From contig CM075102.1 in the NCBI GenBank assembly GCA_037576195.1, positions 44,202,745-44,266,744 on the forward strand: 64,000 bases of DNA, written 5' to 3'. Every line of letters begins with the position of its first letter. Positions within the stretch are counted from its first letter, which is position 1. The notes below the pieces were generated by a model. It saw only the letters and a program-made list of their open reading frames with translations. It had not been told where the DNA came from and made no database searches. Shown here piece after piece: positions 36,060 through 47,589 of the stretch. The stretch is from Phytoseiulus persimilis (lineage: Eukaryota; Arthropoda; Arachnida; Mesostigmata; Phytoseiidae). Position numbers and translations under genes: made by a program.

Positions 36060-36670
36060 TGCCCCTGACTCACTTGAGTGAACTCGTATTTCTTCTCGAA
36101 TCGATCCACCCGGCAACGCGGTGTTCAAACGGCTTTTCGCGTGAACGAAGGGATGTAGATGCAGAAACGCGTTGCTTTCGGTATTTTTATTGTATAAAGC
36201 GACAGTACATCACATCTCACGCCGAAGAAGGTTGAGCCCTGGTGGCTCGAAAACCCTACAGTGACCGACAACCTTAGATGCCTCTCGGCACTGTCCTGAA
36301 TTAGCCTTTTCGTGAATATTCCATCAACTGAATATTCTGTGGAACTTCTGTCTCCGAGCACTCTTGATCACAGAGCTTGGAGCGAGCGTCTGACTGCTGA
36401 GTCGTGGCAGCAAGCTGTCTCCCTGGTTTCCTCCATGTCTCGGTTTTTCCATCCCGTTAGAGTTACAGACACGGTTCTTTGCGACATCCTGACCGCGTGA
36501 GCCATAGCGCTTCTGCCAATCGCGAACGAATGACCTCTAATCAATCCCAGGTCGCTCCATAGAAGCCATAGTGCCGCTCAGGAACGCTACACGAGCGGAA
36601 AAAGGCGGATCAGTGAGAACCGATAGGAAAAAAACGAGTACGTCTCTGTTGGGCTCCACCGGACTGTCCA
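36060..36670. other. intergenic, nothing recognised
   Basis: Lies between two genes that converge on it; no features seen beyond short chance frames. Confidence 0.4.
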
Positions 36671-36673
36671 CAT

Positions 36674-36679
36674 TTTATT
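36674..36679 (-). promoter_or_regulatory. poly(A) signal of the cathepsin-like gene
   Basis: AATAAA on the minus strand only 7 bases after the stop codon. Confidence 0.7.
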
Positions 36680-36686
36680 GATGGGC

Positions 36687-37915
36687 TCAGAAAATGATCG
36701 GGTAGTAGGCGAAAACTGCGATTCCACAAAGGTTCGCGCCCCTGCGGAGACGGAAGTAACCATCCTCACCCCAGGAGGTTCCCCAAGAGTTCTTGATGAT
36801 CCAGAACTTCTCGCCGTTCTCCTCTCCGTAGCCCACGACGAGGACCGCGTGATTGAGAAGTCCTTCTTGGCACTGCTTACCATCATAGATCCCTTTGTAG
36901 TAGTGATATAGGATGGCGAAGCCATCTGTATAAACCGAAATGGGACCCACGGTGGCAACAGCCTCCTGCAGGGCGTCTTCATTGTTGTCCACTAATTCGT
37001 ATCCACTGAGACGGCAGAATACTTTCTTTGGGTTGAAGACACAAGTGTGAGGATCGTCTCTGCGGGTGTACTTGTAGTCCGACTCACTCATGATGCCTCC
37101 CATCCTGATCACGGAATCGTAAGCCCTGTCGATCCAGCCACCGCCGCAACCTGGCCGATGAAGAAACTGCTTAGACTAAATCAGGCGCCGTGCATGTAAA
37201 TCCAGATCGGTTATCTCACCTAAATTTCCCTCGAGCGTTGCACAGTCGATGAGTTGCTGAACAGAAACGGGGGTTAGCTTCCCCGTCTTCTTGAAGTTCT
37301 GACCCTCGATCGAGCCCGCGGCGGAGAAGGTCCAGCACGAGCCGCAGTCGTATTCTCTCCTGACTGGAGTGACGTAACCTTCTTTACGCCAATCGACAGC
37401 CTCCGGTAGAGTCTTGTTGGACCTCAAAAATCGTTTGGTGACGCCGACGTGGAGGGGTTTCTCGAGAGTGAGGAACTTGTGCCGGAGTTCTTTGTGGCTC
37501 TGTTGGAGGATCGTGAGGGTAATATGACGGATATGCTACAGCGTTGCGCTAATTCGAGAGAAAATATTCATTCGTATTCGGGCTCACCGACTCAGTCCTC
37601 TCGTCCAATCTCAGCCTGTGGGGGGAAGGCCGGACGTCAGCTTTCAAGTCTTGCTCACTCAGAGCATTGAGGTTCCCATGCCGACTGGGACTGCGATCCA
37701 AGTCCCGTCCAGGATTGTTGTGCTCCTCATCGAAGTCTCTTCCCAAGTCTGCAAACTTCTCATCGGGACTCCTGTAATTCAACATCATTCTGAGGCCCAC
37801 ATTATGCGAGTCATCATCGAAGAAGACGGAACCCGACTAACCTGTCGACGACACGGGGAATGCTGTTGGCAAGAGCCGCAGCGAGGATGCACGAGAGCAA
37901 TGCGAAGATCTTCAT
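36687..37915 (-). CDS. cathepsin L-like cysteine protease (C1A papain family), oxyanion Gln replaced by Glu
   Basis: Lysosomal or secreted papain-type protease. Clear exons on the minus strand: 37915-37842 (signal peptide [16 protein letters not shown]), 37499-37220 (end of propeptide, then mature start [16 protein letters not shown] and active-site Cys in CGSCWTFSA) and 37150-36687 ([11 protein letters not shown], catalytic His in [12 protein letters not shown], catalytic Asn in [16 protein letters not shown], stop). The join GNL-G|GCGGGW is phase 1 with GT..AG borders. The propeptide between exons 1 and 2 is not resolved; a stretch near 37770-37660 ([18 protein letters not shown]) resembles an eroded ERFNIN helix. 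Upstream of the catalytic Cys the family reads NQGxCGSCW, but here [10 protein letters not shown], so the oxyanion-hole Gln is Glu. The other catalytic residues are intact. A decayed paralogue lies at 55262-56456. Confidence 0.88.
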
Positions 37916-37919
37916 TGTG

Positions 37920-38855
37920 GAATGAATTCGTTCACCGCCGGCAGCGGATTTTAACTGTTGCTCGCCAACCGATTGGGCCTAATCTCATCGAATCTGAAGA
38001 CTCTCTCTTGAGGCTTGCGAACTCTTATTATCATGAGTTGGCTGAACCCTGCTAACCCCCCCCCTGGCTACGCCTGTGGCTCGGTCGCTCTTCTATCAGT
38101 GAACTATCTCATTTTGCTTATCTTCCCGAATTTCAATTTCACGGCCCCCTTCGATGTCGCTGCTAAGGGGTCGATATCCGCTGGCCGGCCGGCTGGCCCC
38201 GTTTGGCCTCCGCGTGCACCGCGGCGACCTCCATGATGTCGAATAGGAAGGAAAGTATACAAGCCTCAACCGACCCTACTTGTGAGCTACGCGAAAGAAG
38301 TCGAGTAAGAACCAGCGATCCAAAGAGCTTCCGACTCGTGAGGTTGAAGCGACGCAGATCGTAAGAAAGGGTACAGCCGGATAAGGGGGAATTTCAAGCC
38401 ACGACTCCGATGTTCGAGTTTGATTGCTCGGCGTGATGCTCGCGATGAGGCAGCACACTTACACATCGAGAAAATCTCGATCGCTTTTCAAGTTTGAATG
38501 GTACACGAGAGAAGACTTGGGAAGAAGACGGACCCCGCAAAAAGAGAGGTTTATACCTGGAGCTTGAAAAATTGATTGTGCAAAAACTAAACGAGATAGA
38601 GAGTCGCGCTTTGTCGCGTTGGAAATCTGGGGGAAAACTCTACGAAACCATTCGGTTTCCATCCTGAGTTTCATCCTTCCCGAGTTATTGGTTTACATGG
38701 GGAAGAACACGATTTTAGTCGGGAAAGGTCAACTCCACTAAGCATCAAAAGAAATACGACAACCACGATGGAATCGCTTCTGTGAGTTCTTCTGAGATCC
38801 TTGTTCTGCGACGAGTCCAACGCGTATTTTCCTTTTTGGTTGCGAGTCGTTATTG
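37920..38855. other. intergenic, nothing recognised
   Basis: Short chance frames only; includes a run of C near 38058-38068. Confidence 0.4.
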
Positions 38856-38859
38856 AGGT

Positions 38860-39855
38860 TTTCCATCAGAACATCGCTACGCTCAATAATAGTCTACGCA
38901 TTTCATTTCAGCAGTCTTCGTCGCTGTCCTATTCGATTAGTGGCATATCAGCACCGCGATTGAAAAGCGATCTCAGTATTGCACTCGGTTTGATGATCTC
39001 AGCGAGGAAACAGGCGTGGGATAGATAGTGATGGGCGGCAGCTAAACGAGAACACGAACACAGAACTTGGCGGCGTCCTTGAAAGAAGTGAAGTTTGCTC
39101 CCTCGACCGCGGATTCAGGAATGTGCGGAAAAACACGATTTTCGATCATGAAACTGAGAATAGCTTGCACCCGAAAATCGGAACAGTGTTCCGGATCGGA
39201 TGTTACTTGAGCAACCGCTCCGGGAGCGCCTGACGTCCTACCAGAGCATGTTCGATGAAGCGTTGGAAGGCATGAAAGAGATGAGGAGCGTCCCCAATTC
39301 CCTGGTAGTTGAGGTTGAAGCGATGAAATGGAATGCAGTCCAGCGACCGTGGATGGGAGTCAGCTCAAACTCGATTGATGACTTCGCGGAACTGAATGAG
39401 GATGACCTGAAGATTTTCTTCACGGGCACTTATCAACTGTCACAAGCAGCCTCGTACCTAGCCGGGATGCTGGATGCAGATGGCACGCCGACCGTGAAGT
39501 ACCATCGCGACGACAACCAAATCCTCAAACTCCCACTTCAGTCGCGCCATTTGGGGGCGTAACAATGCCGATGCTGTATCAACCACGTCCCGGACTCCAT
39601 TGGATACAGAGCAATTCGACGTCACTACTGCGACTGTTAAAACGGAGCTCGCACGGTAGGCTGCTGTTCTCATGTAGCTCCCGCCATTTACTATTTATCC
39701 CACGCCTGTTTCCCCGCTGAGATCATAAAACCGGCTGCAATCCTGAGCTCGCTTTCCAGCTGCGGTGCTGATGACTGATGAGATGGAATGCATAATATGA
39801 TCGAGCGAAGCGATGTTTCCTTCATCCAGTCGAAATTCGTCAATAACGACCCGCA
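38860..39855. mobile_element. small foldback element with an internal ORF remnant
   Basis: Arms of about 190 bases face each other: 38860-39055 (plus) matches the reverse complement of 39665-39855. Both arms read outward-in to a similar peptide end (..LGLMISARKQAWDR and ..AGFMISAGKQAWDK, each followed by stop). Between them a 120-codon plus-strand frame (39200-39562) contains DDLKIFFTGTYQLSQAASYLAG and QSRHLG, a pattern I associate with transposon-type proteins but cannot assign. The frame stops right after QSRHLGA. No target duplication was identified. Arms are imperfect, suggesting age. Confidence 0.5.
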
Positions 39856-40119
39856 ATCAAAAAAAGAGAATACCAAATCGGTTGCGTTGGAATCGTAGGA
39901 GAACAAGGATCTCTGCAGAACTTCGCGCAAGCGATTCCATTCGAGCTCACCGGAGGAACGCTCAGGAGAACGTGAAGCACGATAGTAATGAGCCTCACAG
40001 CCGAGAGCACGTCAACGAGAGAAAAAGCATGACATGAGTGAATTCGTTTCGCAAAGGCTGCGAAAACTAGAAGGGAGTCACTTCGCTCGCTGTCGACGGG
40101 ATTATTCCAGTGAATTTTG

Positions 40120-41133
40120 AGGATTTGCTGTTCCACGCCCTGAAGCTTCCTGAACGTCAAAGTTGACGCTTCGCGGACGATGTTGTACTTATGGCCAGGA
40201 ACTACCACGAAATGGGAAAACTCCTGTAAGCCACGAGGAAATATGGAGACGAGAATGAGCTGACGTTCAACCCCGCGGAAAGCGCGGTTGTGGTATACTC
40301 GGCACCATGGCCCGGGGGGCCCAGAGGGAACTGAGTGTACAAGGCAAGCATGTACCGGTAGCTCTGAACTACAAACACTTGGGCATCACGCTTTCGGACT
40401 CCAGGAACTACCTGAACAACCAGGAAGGAATCTCCGAGAAAGCAGCGATCTCCGCCCTACACCGGAAGAACGCATCGTCGCTATGGGATTTCTATAGATT
40501 CGAAATCTCTAGACTGCAATGGAAAACTACAGCGGTGCCGAAGCTGAGCTGCGCGAACGCAGTACTAGTGAGTAGCGCAACACCGACAGAGAAACTCGGG
40601 AAATCCCAAGGGGAACCGGGAGAAAGGGCGCTAGGAATCCCAGGTTCCAGAGTTAAAAACGACTTCATCCAAGGAGAGCTTGGATGGTCTTCCTTCGACG
40701 CAAGAAGCGCCCACAGCAAGCTTAGACAGGGTTTAGAGAGTGCTAGAGCGATGCCAAATCTCAGGTGGCCAAAGAGAATCCTGATATTGAGCTCACAAGC
40801 AAGAAGACCAAAATGTACCAGGGAACGGGGCGTTTTAAAGCGCAATACCATTGCGAAGATACCAGCGTGGACTCCGATGACCAAGGTCGACCGCTTCTCG
40901 GTGAACTCATCAGGAAGGGAATACAGGAGACCCAAGAATACTTTGGAAAGAAAATATGCTTCGTGAGTCTAGTGTACAAGCGTACAGCACGGGAAAAACC
41001 TGTTGATATATATACAGGTGTATAGCTCCCTATATGACAACAGCGAGGGTAGCGCCCTACTGGGCGAACAAGGCGCCAACTAGAGCCCACAATATGAACT
41101 CTGGATTGGACAAAACCTGTCCCAGGTGTGGGG
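40120..41133 (+). mobile_element. LINE fragment (reverse transcriptase thumb to C-terminal zinc knuckle), decayed
   Basis: The piece starts near the RT catalytic motif, here FADD at 40170-40181 (the usual form is YADD), followed by a premature stop. It runs on through LTFNPAESAVVVY, then in another frame YKHLGITLSDSRNYLN and LWDFYRFEISRLQWKTTAVP, which match the region after the catalytic core in arthropod LINEs. A third frame ends in a zinc-knuckle-like CPRCGVYEETKE at 41110-41145. At least two frameshifts are needed, so it is not functional. The 5' part is missing; at the 3' side the sequence changes into unrelated DNA after about 41135. Confidence 0.75.
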
Positions 41134-41569
41134 TATACGAGGAAACGAAAGAGAGGTTGATATATTGGAGGTTAACAAAATCTACGTTTCGAGACCCAGC
41201 ATGTTGCAGACAAAATAGGATTCTTGGGGCCTTTTTCCGGATCAAAAGTCCGTCGGGTCGTTTCAAAAATCTGGAGAACATATCTAGCAGGTGTTCAGGT
41301 TATTTGAAAATGATTTCGTCTTGCTCACACTTCTTTTGGGAGGGCTTCGAAAGAGAGCTCTCAGATGGTTCCGAGGAGCTCGAGCGAGCCCGATCATTCC
41401 TCAAATAAAATTTTGCAAGCAGTGCCGTTCCGTGCAACCGCAGTGTAGCCGGCTTGAACTCTCGTCAAGACCATTTGAAAGCATTATGCGAGGTGACTTC
41501 TTCAGGAAAGGCGACTTTCAGCGAGCTAGATCTCATTGAGGTCTGGCTTCAGGCTGATACGATCGAGGA

Positions 41570-41675
41570 GGCTGACACGATGACATGGAGGTTGATATAA
41601 TCGAAAATTGATACAATGGAGGTTGATATAATCGAAAATTGATGTTATGGAGGTTGATATAATCGAGGTTCTACT
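41570..41675. repeat. three ~30-bp tandem units ending in a pogo/Tigger-like terminus
   Basis: The unit GGAGGTTGATATAATCGAAA is repeated three times between 41595 and 41670. The last unit runs into AATCGAGGTTCTACTGTG, whose complement (CAGTAGAACCTCGATT) resembles the inverted terminal repeat of Tigger/pogo elements. No opposite terminus was found to the left, so a full element is not shown. Confidence 0.5.
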
Positions 41676-41679
41676 GTGT

Positions 41680-44075
41680 TTCACCGGAGATGAACTTCTG
41701 TACCGTCTCGGACTCCACGAGGGAGCAAATAACGCGACCGAAGTGAGAAAGACGAAAAAATCCCAGAGGACCGGGAAAAAAACCGAATTCGATCTGCTGA
41801 ACCACTCGCGCCTGATACAAAAGGCTGAGCACCCATCTATACAAAAAAATACAAGTGTATATCATAATCTGGATCAATAAAACCACAACCATAACCTCAT
41901 CTGTTCATCGGATTCGAGTTCTCAGGCAATCCCGGTGCAGGTTTCGAGATGTCCGGAAGGCTACTGCGCCTCAAACTCGAAGGGAAACTCGCAGCTTCGC
42001 TCAATTCGCTTCTCATGTCCGCCCCTCCCCTGGATGTTCCACAGAAAGGCTTCGACCACTGTTTGCCTAGAGGGGTTCAGTAGAAACCTGTGAGAGCCTG
42101 TTTGTGCCACCACGACCTCGAGACCCCTCTAATGGTAACCGTGGAACTGATTTGAGGCCGATTCCGAGCGATTCGTGAAAGGTTGATTTGAGCGGCAGCT
42201 CGATCAGAGCGATGAATCGAACATACTGGAGACCCGATATGTGAGAACCACCGCCCTCGTCGGGGGCTGGACTCGAGCGAGAGGAATTTGATGGTCCTGC
42301 AACCGCTGGCAAATGCTAGCCCCCTCGATTTTTCTTCTAGCGACACACAGAATAGACCCTTCAACTAGAGACTCTCCTATATCTGAGTTCAGAGCACACA
42401 GTTGAAGTGGATGCTCCGTGTATTCTATGTCACTTGAGGAGTTTCAGGTCGCCGCTCCCAGTACTGACTCGGTCCAATACTGACCGCAGAAGACTTGACA
42501 GTCGAATCCAACGGAGCCGGACCGCTGACTTGACTGTGTTCATGGGCGTTGAAGTCTGCTCTCAGTGCCAAGTTATTGATCTCGCTTCGTTGGAATCGAT
42601 TGTACAGTCCTCTGTGGATAGTATGTTACCGATGGTCACTACGGCAAGCACGGAGTTGAAACTCCGGGCGAATCATCGCCCCGGCATGGTGGAATTTTCC
42701 GTGGGAACAGGACTTCGGAATTCGGTTCTGTCAGGGTTTGGGAGCCCCCAAGAGTTCGATGAAAGCGTACGCTCCCTCATTTGTTGAGTCGGGAACTAAT
42801 TGTCCCAGTGATGACCTCCGAAAGCTAGGGGGAAAAGTCATAAGTTCCATCAAAAACCTACGACCGCCCACCACCCCTGCAGTCACTCCTGGATCCGCCA
42901 CTGACTGTCATCTTCCCACCAGGGTCGTCAAGAAGCTGCCCCAGGGCTGAGAACCCAGAACATTCTGGCATGCATCGACACAATGGGAGAGGAGGAAAGG
43001 TTCACTGATGCAAGAGCGAGCTCTGATCATGATTCGCAAACCCTCAGCGATCGATTCATTGTTCAAGCACGTATTTCGATGAGAGCACCGCGAGTCAGAG
43101 AATTCAGAAGAGAGATTTCGAGGAAGCTCTGAACTCTGCAATCTGAATAGCTCGTTGTACGAGGTTCACCACAGTAGAATCGCTATCGCTTATGAAGACG
43201 TCGGCCACTCCAGCGAGACCGACCGGCACACATCATCCGATAAGATTTGAGGCTTTTTCTTCTTCCCTCTGAGAACCCATGATAGGAACTCGCCAGTCTC
43301 GAGAGAGGGAACCTCGCGATCCGATGAGATCAGACCTGATCCGTGCGCAGCAGCGGTTGAAAGCCACTGCTAACGGTTGACGATCTCATCAAGTGTGTTT
43401 CAGAGGAATCACCTCACTGCCAAAGTAATTGGCGCCATATTTTATGGCATCTATCTCTGTGCATCCGGAGGGGTTTCACACGGACTCTATAAGATACTAA
43501 AGGAAGTGAAACAGCACTCTGAAGCCGGAAAACTAGCCCACTGCGAATGTAGACGCTGGAAACTGCAAAAAATCGAGAAAACAAATATCGACGCTCGAAG
43601 ATTGTTCGTAGATTCTGCCCTCCCCCATCATGAGCTACCTGTTACCTCACCGAGACCAGCGCCGAGTTCGTCTTCGAATGAGGATAGGTCCTGTTTCGTG
43701 ATTTTACCAGGTTCATGCATATGCCTGGTGCTACAAATAAATCGTGATGCTCTAACCTGGATGCTGATATTGAGCCTTTTGCGGAGCTGTCAAGCAGCGA
43801 AAATATCGTCTCCTCCTCGATGAACGTTCTCGTCCAATAGACCCGCTACCTATTTGAAACCGTCTCCCGGAGCTGGCTTCAAAATACACGCATCTCTCTA
43901 ATGGACGTCCCTCCGTCCGAGGCGGCTTGAGAATATAGTTGAGCAACAATTTCAGACATCTCGTCGAAAATCAGAAGAATATGACAAACTGGAAGAAAAC
44001 GGAGCTCGAATCATAATGAGCGGTTCAGGACACGATCCATTAGTGCCACGTGTCACCAGCAGAACATTCTGAGAT
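41680..44075. other. stretch without a recognisable gene
   Basis: Open frames at 42407-42787 and 43377-43823 lack recognisable families or exon borders. Nothing else supported. Confidence 0.4.
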
Positions 44076-44078
44076 GAC

Positions 44079-44335
44079 ATGGTCAGATTGGTCTCGGAAT
44101 CACCCCTCCAGAGTTGGAAAAAGATGGTCAGATTGGTCTCGGAATCAGCCCTCCGGAGTTAGAAAGTAATGGTCAGATTGGTCCCGGAATCACCCGTCCA
44201 GACTTGGAAAGTAATGGTCAGATTGGTCTACTAATCACCCCTCCAGAGTTGGAAAAAGATGGTCAGATTGGTCTCGGAATCAGCCCTCCGGAGTTGGAAA
44301 GTAATGGTCAGATTGGTCCCGGAATCACCCCTCGG
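44079..44335 (+). repeat. 45-bp minisatellite, array 1 (5-6 units)
   Basis: Units of 45 bases beginning GATGGTCAGATTGGTCTCGG follow one another with few mismatches. As 45 is a multiple of three, the array is open and would read as a 15-residue repeat (GQIGLGISPPELES). It is the inverse orientation of array 2 at 45140-45630. No gene context supports translation. Confidence 0.85.
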
Positions 44336-44399
44336 GTTTCCGAAGCCCTTCTCGTGGATCGCGTATCAGGTTCTCGGATCCGACAATGAACTGCCTCAT

Positions 44400-44505
44400 C
44401 GGGTGTTCCCAGCGTTTTTCTTGTAGCTTGCAATCGTAGAAGGTCCCGAAGAGTCCCGTAGACGGTCTCCTTGGCTCATGTAGACACTCGTAGACGGCCT
44501 TTTGG
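44400..44505. repeat. CGTAGACGGCCT short repeats, copy 1
   Basis: Contains GCTTGCAATCGTAGAAGGTC followed by several degenerate copies of CTCGTAGACGGCCTTTTGG. The same block, better preserved, lies at 54035-54205. Confidence 0.7.
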
Positions 44506-45120
44506 ACTCCGAAAGGAATGGTCAGATCGATTCCGGAAGCACCTTCACAGTGCCCGATAAGTATGGGTTGACAGGGAGTGGGGCAACCACGAGAAGACAG
44601 ACATCGTATTCATTTTCGGGAAGATAACGGATTCTAGCTACTTGGAGCTGATTAGCGAGCACATTCAGGAGTTCAGACAGCGAGAATTCGCGGGAGAAGA
44701 TCCTTCCGACCACATCTTTCAGAAAATTTACGCGACCGTTAGTTCAGCCAGGTGCGTGGAGGAGTATTTGCAGAGCGGAATTCTCGCCTGTGTGGAGCGG
44801 CCAGCGACTTGATCCAAGGAACTTCTTGTAATCGGAGAACTTTTCGGATTCGGCCTTCCTTAGGAGTCACGGGCCGAAATGCGAAGAGGACGCGATAATG
44901 TCGAGAGGTCAACTCTTGACGTCAAAGTTGAAACGATCGTCCGCCTTTCTTACAGATCCCGAGCTAGGAATTTTCGGGCGTGGACGCCCGAATACATCGA
45001 AGTCCACGCGATTCTCCTCACGTTCACGAGAAGTCCCAACGGAGACCTGAAGCGGTCAACCTCACGCGCTTCACCTGCGTCCCAAGTATCGGGAGGAGGT
45101 ACCAAATCGTTATCGTTGCG
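44506..45120. other. spacer between the two 45-bp arrays
   Basis: Nothing recognised. Confidence 0.4.
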
Positions 45121-45121
45121 C

Positions 45122-45144
45122 TGGGGGGGGGGGGGGGGGGGGGG
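45122..45144. repeat. poly-G run of about 22 bases
   Basis: Homopolymer at the border of the 45-bp array; length is likely unreliable in the assembly. Confidence 0.9.
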
Positions 45145-45630
45145 TGATTCCGGGACCAGTCTGACCATACTTTCCCAAGTTTGGAGGAGTGATTCCGGGA
45201 CCAATCTGACCATACTATTCCAAGTCTGGAGGGGTGATCTCGAGACAAATCCAACCATACTTTTCAAAACCGGGAGGGGTGATTCCGGGACCAATCTCAC
45301 CACGCTTCTCCGAATTTGGAGGGGTGATCCCGGTACCAATCTGGCCACACTTCTCAAAAGCCGGAGGGGCGATTCCGGGACCAATCTGACCACCCTCTCC
45401 CGAGTCTGGAGGGGTGATTCCGGGATCAATCTGAACGTACTCTCTCAAGTCTCGAGGGGTGATTCCGAGACCAATCTGACCACCCTCTCCCGAGTCTGGA
45501 GGGGTGATTCCGGGATCAATCTGAACGTACTCACTCAAGTCTCGAGGGGTGATTCCGAGACCAATCTGACTATTACATTCCAAGTCTGGAGGACTGATTA
45601 CGACACCAATCTGACCATGCTTCTCAAAAC
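45145..45630 (-). repeat. 45-bp minisatellite, array 2 (10-11 units), inverted relative to array 1
   Basis: Units begin GATTCCGGGACCAATCTGAC when read on the plus strand and are the reverse complement of the array-1 unit. The period of 45 bases leaves long frames open on both strands (a 256-codon plus frame from 44879 and 122-159-codon minus frames). One further isolated unit (GATTCCGGGTTACATCTGAC) lies near 54945. Confidence 0.88.
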
Positions 45631-45649
45631 CATGATTCTGACCCAGTGA

Positions 45650-46254
45650 AGAGAGAGGAAAGTGCTTCGATTCCAGGTCAGAACCCTATCGAGAATCGGT
45701 GGCCACTCCCGAAGGTCTCATGACACTACATGTAAGGCAATGTGTGTCTGTCAGCAGTAGACTCCCGAAGCAAGGGACGGGTCAGCCAGCGTAGTAGGCC
45801 GAAGGTCGGCTAGTATATTATAAATGAGTGGTTGCTGTATGAATCAACCACTCGGAGGAGACCCTTGCAAGCCAGTATCACCTTTCGAGCTGGAGAGAGA
45901 AAGAACCGTTGCTCAGGTCCAATAAAACCTATCTGAACAATAGCGGGAGGGATCGGTTTCTTAGCTGAAATTGAAGGATGGCTGTAAAGGCCTTCTCGTG
46001 AGGGGCGATGATTCCTCCGACTTCGATTCCCTTGATCTCCGCACCTGAGGCTATCTCAAGAGCTGAGCTGGGGCTCAACATCAGCGAAGTTTGAACGTTC
46101 GATCCAAACGTTCGATCAAACCTGCGTGGCCTTTGATCAGCCGAGATGACATTCGTGCCGCTCTTGGATATGGCCCAAAGCGGGCTAACCTCTCGCGGCA
46201 CCTCAACAACGAGCTCGTAACGTGATACAGGGTGGCTTCAAGTAGCTGGCTTTG
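45650..46254. other. mostly unassigned; one family-A-like fragment
   Basis: A minus-strand frame at 45929-46201 contains NVISADQRPRR, echoed by NVISADRSPRSS near 63270, so part of this stretch probably belongs to the same repeat family as 46.3-51.6 kb. Confidence 0.4.
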
Positions 46255-46570
46255 GTGAAATGGAAGAAAATTATCTGTTATTACCTATGTCCATTCTTGG
46301 CATAGGAACGAATGCGGAAGAATGAACTTCATTAGCTCATGGTATGCGCAGATGATGGCCAACTTGAAACTGATCCCTGTAGCAAGGGGGACACGGAGTT
46401 TCTTGGAGACCAGTAATTCAAGAGAAGCGTCTGCATTTATTTAGGACGTATTCATATAATATATTACATCAGTATGGATTTTTCCGCCGCCGGTATAAAT
46501 TCGTTGGAGCTCTAAGTGGTCCTTTTTCAGAGGCGACTAGTGGCGGCGGCTGGGGGATCGCGATCGGTTT
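46255..46570 (-). mobile_element. family A, 3' end copy
   Basis: Minus-strand copy of the unnamed repeat family A: end of its reading frame (..RNRIPKPIAIP then APTNLYRRRKNPY and stop) plus about 250 bases of 3' region containing GGAAGAATGAACTTCATTAG on the plus strand. Similar ends occur at 47590-47866, 51410-51640 (opposite strand) and 63335-63640. Confidence 0.7.
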
Positions 46571-46969
46571 AGGAATACGATTCCTGAGATCCAACAACAC
46601 TCCACCCAAGGCTGTGGAACGGCCCATCCACTCCAGTCAGAGGAGAGCTCGGCTGGGCACTTTCTTCGGCGGCCTCCATCGAGAGTTAAGGCTCCAAGAT
46701 CACGAGGAAGCTGACTCCCTATTCTGTTCAGCAACTCATCGATCGTTCATCTTAGGAGGGGAATTCAGGTTAGAAAACCGAATCGATTACGATACTTCAT
46801 CTGATTCGCCAGGTTGTGTCGATGGAACTCTGCGTCGGAATTTATCCTTTCCCAGAGCGATAACGAAAGAGATCGCTCCTTTTGCTGACACTGGAGGATT
46901 GTTGTAGAAGGAAGGCCTACTCTCTAGGGACGATGAGCCCCTCGATTCCCTAAATCTTCCCACCGGAGA

Positions 46970-47190
46970 AGAAACTGATGCGGAAGAATGAACTTCATTA
47001 ACTGATTGGATGTGTAGTTGATGATCGGCTTCTGGAAGCGAACTTGGGAAGAAAGAGGACACGGAGTTTCCTGAAGTCTCGCATTGACTAACTGACGTCT
47101 GAAGACGTCTGCATTTATTTACAAGCCATGGCCGCACGATTTGACTGTTAGCTGCAACGAACTTGGGATGGAGCTTTCGCCACCCGGTGG
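46970..47190 (-). mobile_element. family A, 3' region fragment
   Basis: Plus strand reads GCGGAAGAATGAACTTCATT..ACACGGAGTTTCCT..GTCTGCATTTATTTA, matching the 3' region of the other family A copies. More diverged than they are. Confidence 0.6.
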
Positions 47191-47269
47191 TAGCCGGTGA
47201 ATGTCTTACGGGTCCTATGTTCGTGGAGACTTCTTGCGACCGATGAGAGATCATCGTTGATTCCGGAAC

Positions 47270-47589
47270 ACCATCCCTGGATGCCTGCTCAAAGCTCGAT
47301 CGATCGTGACTCGTGACGTTCCCAAATCGTCGCGGAGTCTTGTCCATTTTGTGCTCGTTCACAGACCATACCACAGTTCACTCCAACTGATTGCGTAGTC
47401 TCGCTCCGTTCATCGGTTGAGCAACTGCTCGTTGTGCACTGAAATCGCCGGATCGGTGTCCCGCTCGGCGGGAAGAGTCTCTGAACGTTCTATCAGGGCT
47501 CCGAGGACTCCGATCAGCTGGAATCACTGTTGTCGCTCTCGGATACGTTTCATACGATATTCTGGGTTACTCTGAGTTGTTTGCTTGAG
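47270..47589 (-). mobile_element. family A-associated block, matches 63010-63335
   Basis: Shares long blocks with 63010-63335, for example CTCATCGGTTGAGCAACTGC, AGGACTCCGATCAGCTG and TTCTGGGTTACTCTGAGTTG on the plus strand, and in both places directly precedes a family A 3' end. The minus frame in the second copy carries FCGRARNGQDSAPI, similar to CRQAQNGGNSAPI in the family A protein. Confidence 0.65.

Noticed and set aside
44879..45649. 256-codon plus-strand frame
   Set aside because: It is produced by a 45-bp tandem repeat and a poly-G run; no start context or splice structure supports a gene.
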